This document shows, one piece after another, positions 50,299 through 58,100 of a stretch of DNA of 64,000 bases. Within the stretch, counting starts at the first letter, position 1. Each line of letters begins with the position of its first letter. The notes under the pieces are model-generated. The model was not told where the DNA came from. It worked only from the letters and a program-made list of their open reading frames with translations, and made no database searches. The stretch is from Candidatus Babeliales bacterium. GTDB taxonomy: Bacteria; Babelota; Babeliae; Babelales; RVW-14. The stretch lies in contig JAIEPG010000001.1 in NCBI GenBank assembly GCA_019749895.1, positions 1-64,000 of the forward strand. Reading direction: 5' to 3'. Both the position numbers and the translations under genes were made by a program.

Positions 50299-51288
50299 GT
50301 GAACAAGCATATTACTGTTTTAGGTGCAGGAGCGTGGGGCACGGCAATTGCTCAGTTGTTGGCAACTAATGGCTACAATGTTTTGTTGTGGGCGTTAGAA
50401 CCTGAAGTTGCTCGTTCTATTGAAACAACAAAAATTAATCAGACCTATTTGCCTGGTTTTTCTTTGCACAACAACATTCGTGTGACTACAGATCTGACAC
50501 AGGCAGTTGCTGCCAACGATTGGATTTTTGAGGCGATACCAGTTGCTTTTTTACGTCAAACGCTTGAGCGCGCCAATGACCATGTGCATGATAATGCACG
50601 CTGGGTAGTGTTGAGCAAGGGTATAGAGCGCGATACGTTGTTGCTACCAAGTGAGATTATTCAAGATGTTTGTGGCAAGAAAAATTCTGTTGCAGTATTG
50701 AGTGGTCCTACGTTTGCACAAGAGCTGGTGGCGCAAAACATGAGTGCAGCAGCGCTGGCATGTAGCGATAGTGCGATGTTGAAAGAACTTGAAAGTATGG
50801 TGGCCAATAATTTTTTTAAGCCGTATGCAACAACCGATACTGTTGGTGTGCAACTTGGCGGGAGCATGAAAAATGTTTTGGCGCTTGCGGTAGGCATTGC
50901 GCAGGGTCACGGATGTGCTGCAAATACCACGGCCTACTTGTTGACGGTTGGTTTGGACGAGGTGAGTCGCTTGATTACACATTGCGGCGGTAACGCTGAA
51001 ACGGTGTACGGGCTTTCTGGGCTTGGAGATATCATGCTGACTTGCTTTGGCTCATTGAGCAAAAATTTACGTGCCGGTACTATGTTAGGAAAAAATCGTT
51101 CACTTGAAGCGTTGCAAAAAGATTTTCAAACATTGCCAGAAGGTATTAATACCGCGCAAACTATTAATCAGCTTTTGGTGCGTGAGTCGTTGACGTTGCC
51201 ACTTTTTGGTTGGGTTTACTCATATCTTTTTGAGACAGCGCTTTTTGAAGATTTGTTTTCTTCGTTGCGCTCTCACCAGCAGCTGTAA
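50299..51288 (+). CDS. gpsA: Glycerol-3-phosphate dehydrogenase [NAD(P)+]
   Basis: Makes sn-glycerol-3-phosphate from DHAP for phospholipid synthesis. The 329 residues have the Rossmann motif VLGAGAWGTAIAQLL, the dehydrogenase signatures LSKGIERDT and VLSGPTFAQEL, catalytic Lys in GGSMKNVLALAVGIAQG and the C-terminal GLSGLGDIMLTCFGSLSKN. Start is GTG. Full family length is reached. Its last 125 bases overlap the convergent comEC-like gene, which is a large overlap. Confidence 0.95.
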   Translation: MNKHITVLGAGAWGTAIAQLLATNGYNVLLWALEPEVARSIETTKINQTYLPGFSLHNNIRVTTDLTQAVAANDWIFEAIPVAFLRQTLERANDHVHDNARWVVLSKGIERDTLLLPSEIIQDVCGKKNSVAVLSGPTFAQELVAQNMSAAALACSDSAMLKELESMVANNFFKPYATTDTVGVQLGGSMKNVLALAVGIAQGHGCAANTTAYLLTVGLDEVSRLITHCGGNAETVYGLSGLGDIMLTCFGSLSKNLRAGTMLGKNRSLEALQKDFQTLPEGINTAQTINQLLVRESLTLPLFGWVYSYLFETALFEDLFSSLRSHQQL

Positions 51289-52129
51289 TTTTTTTATCAT
51301 TTTTTTGCCATGTTCCTGTTCGCGCAAGCATAATATTTTTTGCGTCTATTAATCTTTTTAGCCCAAAAAAAGCACGCCAACCAGGCTTGCTGAGTGGTTT
51401 TTCGAAATAAGGGAATGTAACTTTTTTGACGTTAAAGTACTGACAAAAAGTTGTAGCACTGGTAAAGCTGCGTATGCCTGGTCGGAGTAGAATTAATTCT
51501 TTAATGGTCGGCGTGCCAAAGTGTTTGGCCATGTACGGCCGGAGCTCAAACTCAACAACTTTTTCAGGTGATTGTTTGCTGTTAAAGTAGCCATCATCAA
51601 TAAATGTCAGTTGCCCATCAGCGTTAACATTGATCGAAAATTTTTCTGAAACCTGACTAACCACATCAATATTTTTAGTTTTGATGTGTTGGTAGATCCA
51701 CAAGCCGGTACAAATTGAGAGCAGTAAAATACTCAGTATTGCGATGCGTTTTTGCAGCGATTTAATGAGCGGGCTGGTAACCACTACCCAGGTAATGCAC
51801 GGAATGCTTATCAAAAACCAGGTCCCAGGGTGTACAAAACTTATTTGCCATGATTCATGTGAAAAATGTAAAACGGAATCCCAGGCGTGGGTAAGTTGAG
51901 TAAGCAAAAATGCAGACCATTCGTTGGGAATGCCGACCAATTGGCTGAAAAAAAATATGGTACTCAACATAATAAAGAGCATAAGAACGGGCGTAAAAAT
52001 GAGGTTGCCCAGTAATGATAAAAACGAAAGCGACAAGCCCCAGCTAATCAAAATAGGGAGACTAACCAGCGTGATTACTAGCTGCACGTAGAGATAATTG
52101 AGTAAATATGATTTAACCGCAGACTTCAT
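51164..52129 (-). CDS. Truncated ComEC/Rec2-like membrane protein
   Basis: A 321-residue protein beginning with a membrane block (VQLVITLVSLPILISWGLSL; LSLLGNLIFTPVLMLFIML) that looks like the end of the ComEC competence domain, three or four helices. The soluble part (about 145-265) has segments like RPYMAKHFGTPTIKELILLRP but no metallo-beta-lactamase HxHxDH motif. ComEC proteins are about twice as long, so this is a split, reduced or remodelled form. Its ATG overlaps the holB stop, and its Lys/Thr-rich C-terminus is encoded antisense to gpsA. Confidence 0.55.
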   Translation of the reverse strand: MKSAVKSYLLNYLYVQLVITLVSLPILISWGLSLSFLSLLGNLIFTPVLMLFIMLSTIFFFSQLVGIPNEWSAFLLTQLTHAWDSVLHFSHESWQISFVHPGTWFLISIPCITWVVVTSPLIKSLQKRIAILSILLLSICTGLWIYQHIKTKNIDVVSQVSEKFSINVNADGQLTFIDDGYFNSKQSPEKVVEFELRPYMAKHFGTPTIKELILLRPGIRSFTSATTFCQYFNVKKVTFPYFEKPLSKPGWRAFFGLKRLIDAKNIMLARTGTWQKNDKKITAAGESATKKTNLQKALSQKDMSKPNQKVATSTTHAPKAD

Positions 52130-52860
52130 GGTCGTGGAAAGTGGAGATAAAGATTTTTAAGAAAAAGCAATGAGCTGCCTGACTGTGGTGGCTTTTGTAG
52201 TTTTTCTTTTAAAAATTCAATAACCGCTTCAAGATATTGTTTTTCAGATTGTTCGTGTGCTGTGTATGATGCAATTAATTTTTGAGAAAAATAATGCAGC
52301 ATGTCATTGACGATCTGCGTTGTGGTACTGTCGTTAAGTTTTGCTTTACGAAGCTCTTGTTCAAACTCAAGTGGTAGCTCGCGTTTTTTGTCATCGCAAA
52401 AAAAGCTGAAGAGTGCCGGCATCATGGTAACAGCAGAACTTTGTTGCAAGCGGACAACATGACAACGTGAAAGAATGGTGGGCAACAGTGCATGCTCATT
52501 GCTCGTGAGCAAAATAAAGTGATAGCCCTGTGGTGGTTCTTCAAGAACCTTTAAGAGCTTATTGGCTGCTGCCAGATTGAGTGTATGGGCATGTTCAAGA
52601 ACAAAGTAAAATGATTCATTGGTATCTAGCCCAAACGCGGTCTTTTCAAAAATAATTTCAATATCGCTGATAGTATAGTCATTTTCTGGGCAAATCCAGA
52701 TCATGCCAAAATGTTGGCGATTTTTTACTTGCCGGCAGCTGGTGCAAAAACAATCGCCAGTTTGTGCTTGTGCACAGAATATTTTTTGCACATAATGTTC
52801 GGCATAAGCGATTGTATCGTCGCTTGTGCCAACAAAAAGTTGTGTAGGAATTGTTGTCAT
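52126..52860 (-). CDS. holB: DNA polymerase III delta' subunit-like protein
   Basis: A 244-residue clamp-loader subunit. It has the AAA-type lid features of the family: CFCTSCRQVKNRQHFGMIWI (Cys-containing zinc module), DIEIIFEKTAFGL, FYFVLEHAHTLNLAAANKLLKVLEEPP and LLTSNEHALLPTILSRCHVV (sensor Ser-Arg-Cys). No Walker A is seen, as usual for delta'. The C-terminal collar domain is short. Its start codon shares a base with the tmk stop (TAATG), the normal tmk-holB order. Confidence 0.85.
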   Translation of the reverse strand: MTTIPTQLFVGTSDDTIAYAEHYVQKIFCAQAQTGDCFCTSCRQVKNRQHFGMIWICPENDYTISDIEIIFEKTAFGLDTNESFYFVLEHAHTLNLAAANKLLKVLEEPPQGYHFILLTSNEHALLPTILSRCHVVRLQQSSAVTMMPALFSFFCDDKKRELPLEFEQELRKAKLNDSTTTQIVNDMLHYFSQKLIASYTAHEQSEKQYLEAVIEFLKEKLQKPPQSGSSLLFLKNLYLHFPRP

Positions 52861-53483
52861 TATCTCAGTCTTTTTTCAAGTTCCTGCCATGCTTGTGCGA
52901 AGAGTTTATCTTCGTCAAGAGCGCCATCCAGCGTAACCACATTGGTCCGTGTGGCAAAAATAGCATCAAACCCGAGGGCGGTTTGTTGCCAGAACAGCGT
53001 ATCACGTTTTTCAAAAGAGGTTAAGCCGAGGTTACGTTTGGCCAGGCGGGCTTTGGCTGTTGCCACGTCAAGTTTAACGTACAAGACTAAATCGGGTTCA
53101 ATTCCCTGCATAACCCACTGGTTAACGCTGGTAATCATGGAGCGGTCAAGATTGTAGCCATAACCTTGGTAGGCCAGCGATGAGTCGGCCCCGCGGTCAG
53201 AAATAACAACCGTTCCCTTGTTAAGAGCTGGAATAATGACGTGTTCAAAGTGTTGCGCGCGATCGGCTGCAAAAAGCAAAAACTCTGCTGCCGGACAGAG
53301 TGGCTCTTCTTGCGTTTGCAAAATGCTGCGCAGGCTTTTGCCTAGCGGAGAGCCGCCCGGCTCTTTAGTAAGCAGGACGGCTTTATTGAGCTGTTCAATT
53401 TGATGAGCAAGGTGGCGGGCAAGTGTAGATTTGCCGCAGCCATCAATACCTTCAATAATTATAAAATAACCATCACGCGGCAT
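52860..53483 (-). CDS. tmk: Thymidylate kinase
   Basis: Phosphorylates dTMP to dTDP. The 207 residues have the P-loop IEGIDGCGKSTL, the DR motif in VVISDRGADSSLAYQG, the ligand region KEPGGSPLGKSLR and a LID-type RLAKRN. The N-terminus PRDGYFIIIEG is canonical. It overlaps the upstream aminotransferase gene by 11 bases. With the dNK at 20700 it gives a route for deoxynucleotide supply by salvage. Confidence 0.95.
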   Translation of the reverse strand: MPRDGYFIIIEGIDGCGKSTLARHLAHQIEQLNKAVLLTKEPGGSPLGKSLRSILQTQEEPLCPAAEFLLFAADRAQHFEHVIIPALNKGTVVISDRGADSSLAYQGYGYNLDRSMITSVNQWVMQGIEPDLVLYVKLDVATAKARLAKRNLGLTSFEKRDTLFWQQTALGFDAIFATRTNVVTLDGALDEDKLFAQAWQELEKRLR

Positions 53484-54690
53484 GGGCTTCTACCGTTGGT
53501 TGTGTTGGGTTAACAAGCATAAGTGATTGAAAATTTTTTATCACATCAACCACATGGTTCAGTTCGTTTTGTTCAAGCTCTGGCCAAATTGGCAAAGCAA
53601 CAATTGCTTGTGAGGCATGTTCAGCTACCGGGCAAACATTAATTAAATCTAAGCGCGTATTGAGGAATGCAATTTGAGTCAGTGCTTGTGGATAATAAAT
53701 GTTGCTGCCAACACCGTTAGTTGCTAAATGTTGCATGAACGCGGCGCGCTCTTGTTTGTTCTTTAGTACAACACAATATTGATGGTACACATGATGCCCA
53801 ACGTGTTCTTGTGGTAGTTGTAAGAATGGTACGTTTGCCAGTGCTTGGTTGTAGAACGCAGCAATTTCGCGACGGCGTTGGTTGTAGCTGTTCAGTTCAT
53901 CAAGTTTTATTGAAAGAACTGATGCTTGAATAGTGTCTAGGCGGCTGTTAATACCAAACTCTTCATAAGCATAATGAGAAGCGCGGCCGTGATTCTTAAG
54001 TTTTGTTAAGCGCATTGCCAAATCTTGATTGCTGGTAATGCAGCAGCCTGCATCACCAAAAGCACCCAAGTTTTTGGTTGGATAAAATGAGAGTACGCCA
54101 ATGTCACCAAAAGTGCCGGCTTGTTGGTTGTTGGTGTGTGCACCAATTGCTTGGCAGGCATCTTCAATAATCCACAAGTTCCAATCTTGAGCAATTTTTT
54201 TAATTGCTTGATAGTCGGCGCATTGACCAAATAGATCTACAATTACCATGCCAGCAACCGGCATGCCTGTAGCGGTGTGTACTGCGCGGCCTTTTTCCAT
54301 GGTTGCATGTTCTTTAAGCCACGCTTGAATAAGTGCAGGGCTGATATTAAACGTGTCTGGCTCAATGTCGATCATGACCGGGTAGGCTTCTAGAGCTAAG
54401 ATTTCGCTGCTTGAAGCAATGAAAGAAAAAGGTGTTGTAAGAACAATTGACTTTGGTTGTACATCGAGAGCCTTGAGTGCCAACCATAGTCCGTCGGTTC
54501 CGGAGTTGCAAGAAATAACGTGCGTGTTATTGCCTAAAAAGTGAGCAAGTTTTTTTTCAAATTCTTGTACCAAAGGGCCGCCAATAAATTGTTGGGTTTT
54601 AAGAATGTGGTTAAAGCTCTCAACCATCTTCTGGGTCAGTTTTTCTGTTTGTTTTTGTAGTGAGAAAAAGGGCACATTAATTTGTTGCAT
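53473..54690 (-). CDS. DegT/DnrJ/EryC1 (sugar nucleotide) aminotransferase
   Basis: A 405-residue PLP-dependent enzyme of the DegT/DnrJ/EryC1 class, which transfers an amino group to keto-sugar nucleotides. Landmarks: NSGTDGLWLALKALD, TPFSFIASSSEILALEA, IIEDACQAIGAH and the Schiff-base Lys in SFYPTKNLGAFGDAG, followed by NHGRASHYAYEEFG. Likely provides an amino sugar for LPS or surface glycan. It heads the minus-strand unit with tmk, holB and the comEC-like gene. Substrate not assignable. Confidence 0.9.
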   Translation of the reverse strand: MQQINVPFFSLQKQTEKLTQKMVESFNHILKTQQFIGGPLVQEFEKKLAHFLGNNTHVISCNSGTDGLWLALKALDVQPKSIVLTTPFSFIASSSEILALEAYPVMIDIEPDTFNISPALIQAWLKEHATMEKGRAVHTATGMPVAGMVIVDLFGQCADYQAIKKIAQDWNLWIIEDACQAIGAHTNNQQAGTFGDIGVLSFYPTKNLGAFGDAGCCITSNQDLAMRLTKLKNHGRASHYAYEEFGINSRLDTIQASVLSIKLDELNSYNQRRREIAAFYNQALANVPFLQLPQEHVGHHVYHQYCVVLKNKQERAAFMQHLATNGVGSNIYYPQALTQIAFLNTRLDLINVCPVAEHASQAIVALPIWPELEQNELNHVVDVIKNFQSLMLVNPTQPTVEAHAA

Positions 54691-54869
54691 GCTGTACTCC
54701 GAATATTTTTTTTTAAAAAGCTTTACTTTTGAGTTACCTCATCGACTACAATAAGGACACTACTTTTTTGGGACTACCGCCAAGAGTATAGAGCAAAAGT
54801 TTGCCGAACCAAAATTTAGTGTGTTAAAAACAATTTTTTTATAGGTGGTTGGCGGCTGGAGCTTGACCC

Positions 54870-54898
54870 TTGACATTTAAAAAACAAAAGTTAATGAT
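54870..54898 (+). promoter_or_regulatory. Candidate promoter of the giant surface-protein operon
   Basis: Perfect TTGACA (54870-54875) with a 17-base spacer to AATGAT (54893-54898), or a shifted TGATAA. It lies about 310 bases upstream of the large gene, before the short leader ORFs. Confidence 0.45.
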
Positions 54899-54947
54899 AA
54901 ACCATATTGATGATCGATGGTCATCAGTTACGAGTAAAGGAGATACC

Positions 54948-55046
54948 GTGAACAAGGAGAGAGATGTATCTTTATTCTCTCGCATGCTAAACATTCGTTT
55001 ATTCCATTGTTTCTTCATCAAGCAAAACGCCTGTGGTTATTTTTAA
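54948..55046 (+). CDS. Short leader ORF 1 (32 aa)
   Basis: Opens at GTG 54948 behind AAAGGAGAT, one of the best ribosome sites in the window. It encodes a 32-residue peptide with basic and aromatic residues (for example RLFHCFFIKQ). Not recognised. The strong start suggests real translation; a regulatory leader role is guessed. Confidence 0.35.
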   Translation: MNKERDVSLFSRMLNIRLFHCFFIKQNACGYF

Positions 55047-55077
55047 TGAGTTCCCTTATTCGAAGGGATTGTCGTTG

Positions 55078-55125
55078 ATGATAAAAATTTTAAAAGGTGA
55101 AGGAGGGTTACTCATTAATGTGTAA
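55078..55125 (+). CDS. Short leader ORF 2 (15 aa)
   Basis: ATG 55078 opens a 15-residue frame (MIKILKGEGGLLINV) that ends four bases after the next ORF's ATG opens, the overlap ATGTGTAA. A small hairpin CCCTT/AAGGG (55053-55067) lies just before it and would hold its weak ribosome site GAAGGGA. Real translation is uncertain. Confidence 0.25.
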   Translation: MIKILKGEGGLLINV

Positions 55126-55192
55126 TCGTAACAATAAAATTGTGTGGTGTTTTGTCGTTTGTCCTAAAAGGGGAGAAAACAATGGCTCGTAA
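55118..55192 (+). CDS. Short leader ORF 3 (24 aa) overlapping the giant gene start
   Basis: ATG 55118 follows GAAGGAGGG. The 24-residue peptide contains three Cys (IVWCFVVCPKRG) and stops at 55192, 8 bases inside the giant gene whose ATG is at 55182. The overlap would couple translation of the two. The giant gene also has its own ribosome site (AAGGGGAG) within this ORF. Confidence 0.35.
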   Translation: MCNRNNKIVWCFVVCPKRGENNGS

Positions 55193-58100
55193 AAGACTGA
55201 GGATCCTGCTTCTTGCAGCAGCATTATTCAGTTTGCCTTTCCAAGGAGTAAAGGCATTCTACTGGTTGCCAGTTGGGGATGGTATTGATGCAAATGGTTT
55301 TGCTACAACGGGAGCGGTATATGACGGGGGTGATCGTATTTATACCCCAATAATGCGCTCTCCAGAAGCTGCAACAAAGAAAAAGTCAAAAGAATTAAAA
55401 ACTATAGATCCAGGTTTTGTAGTTCCAACAGAATTTAACACATCATGGGAAGCAACTGGTGGTGACTCAACCTTGAACATAGTTGGTTTATTAAATGGAA
55501 CCGGCGATCCAGTTGCTTTGAAAGTTGACGGTGACGTAACTATTAAAGCATTGACTGTTGATGGTACGGTTAACATTTGTTCTCCGGTAACTTTTATTCC
55601 GTACACCAATCCTGATGGTGCACCAGAAAACGAAGGTCTTGGTTATTCACAAATTCAATTTGAAGTTGCTGAAGGTAAAACCTTGACGGTTAACGTTGAT
55701 CATAACCTTGAATTTAGAGGTATTACGCCAGGTGGGACAGTACTTCGTTCAAGCCAACGTGGTGGCGAAGAAGAAGTAACACAAGTAGGGTTAGATTTGT
55801 GGGTTACCTTTCGTGGTCGTGGTCAAACTACCTTTAGAATGGCAAACGGCGTAGCAATTAAATTTACTGGTGATATCGACGCTACTAATCCGGTTGATGT
55901 TTTGAATGATTATGCGTTTACTGGATTTAGCAATAATGGTGGTGGTACCAAAGTATTTATTACCATGGACCAAACACAAGACGATATTAATAATGGTAAA
56001 TGCAAAGTTCTGTTTCAACGTAAACAACTTTTAGAACATGAATGGCGTTGTTTAGTAATGGTTGGTCCAAACTCTATTTTGAGTTATGTTTCCGTTGACC
56101 AATCAGGCCTTAATTACACTGAAGTTCCTGAAAACGGTGGTTTTGGTTCAGTGGCATTTGACCCGTCTAATCTTGGTACAGGCCGCATGATCTTGTTGGT
56201 TATGGGTGCCTATACTTTTGGATTTGAATCAGGCCTTTTTGCGCCAACGGATCCAGAATTTTACCAAAGACAATATGTTTTTCCTTTTAATGATGGTTCG
56301 GTAATTATTGCAGGACATCGTGTTGATGGTTATGAACCTGCGCAAATTCGTACCACGTTAAACTATTCGGTGCCAGCTGGTGCACAGGCTATTTTCAAAG
56401 TATGCGATGATCTCGCTTACCAAAATAGAGATACCGAAGTTCCTTATGATCCAGCACCGGCAGATCGCCGAGGCTTGTTGGTTATTAATGATACCCAATC
56501 AGTTTCAAAGCGCATGTCAGATCCTTATTATGATTTCTTCAATGGTGGTATTCCAGCTGAAGAATTTCTGCTTCGTCGTACTACTAAACGTGGCAAGGTA
56601 AAGCGCGATAGACAATCGACGATGAGACATCGACAAGCTAAAAAAATGCTCAGAGCAACCCTTGGTGGAGGTGAAGAAGAAGCTATAGCACCAGCGCTTG
56701 GTCATGACTGGGCAGCTTCGTTTGGTGTTGCCTTTGATGCTTACTTCAGAAATTCTCGTACCGGATTTATCTTGGGCGTGAATGGTTTGCTTGATGTGTA
56801 TCACAACAACTTCTTTGACTATGTTGCAGGGAGCACCAATCAACCAGACATTCTTGCACGAGCAGATTATGGTGGGGATGTTATTAAGAAAAAGAACCCA
56901 GCAGCATTTATTGTTGATGGCATAGACACGACGCTCTTTTCAGATCAAATTAGCCAATTTACCGCGGCTAATCCTTTTGATCGAGGACCAGAAAACGTTG
57001 TGACAGCGCAAATAAAACTACGTGGTAATGGTTCTACTCATTTCCGTTGTTCTGCATCTTCAACCTACGGCTATATTTTTGGCTTGTGGTCAAAATTAGT
57101 AAGATTTGGTGAAGAAGAAGAGGAAGTGCCAGAAGAAGGCTTCTTTGTTTCATCGCCTCGCGCATTGGTATGCGACAACCCAGCGTTCGATTGGGATGCC
57201 GCATTGATTGTTGACAACAGTGTGTTGTACGATGGCAAAAAATTGGCCGCTGGCGATCATAGCAGTCTTGGCGGTGAAGGTGAGCATGTTGTTGAAGGCG
57301 AAGGTCTTTTGAAGGTGCTTTCAGTTCCTAATACAACATTAGTAGATCCTACAACCAGCCTTCCTCGTGATTATGCTTCAACGGTTGAAAACGCTGGTGT
57401 TGTGCATATGCCAACTATTACGTTTGACTACACAGGACACGAAGTAGATACGCGTCCGTTGGTTAGAAACAATGCATATAGCCGCTACAACTCGCCAGCA
57501 ATTTTCCAAAACAATCACGCATCGTTCTACTGGTCAACCATTCAACATAATGACGTAACAAAGTGTGTTGATGGCTTGCCAAGCTCGTCTGATCCAGCAT
57601 GGACAGGTGGTGAACGCTTGTTCTTTGCCAACACAATCTTTGTGTTTGATGGTACCGATCCAGATCGTTATCGTTGGCCAGAAATGAGATTCTACAATAA
57701 CATTCTGAATCTTGAAGAGTCGCTTAACGGATCTGGTATTCGTTTTGTTGTTCAAGATTTGCCAAAGACACCAGATACCAATGGCAGCAACAACTCGATT
57801 GTTAGATTCTTTGATCATGGCGATATTAACGATACCTTCTTCCTTGGTCATGGCCGCTTGTTCATGATGGGTACGCATAACAACTTGATGTGCGATGGTT
57901 CATCAAACTTGGTTACTGAATCTGCTTATACCAACGTATTCAAGATCAATGGTTTACCAGGAGATGGTTCTCCAGCAACACTTAATCTTTCATTGCAAAA
58001 TGGTGACCAATTCCCTGCTTCAGTAAATCCAGACGACTACACAGAACAACGTGCACACCACTTGTTCTTGCATTCATGCCCAGATCTTGGAACCTGTAAC

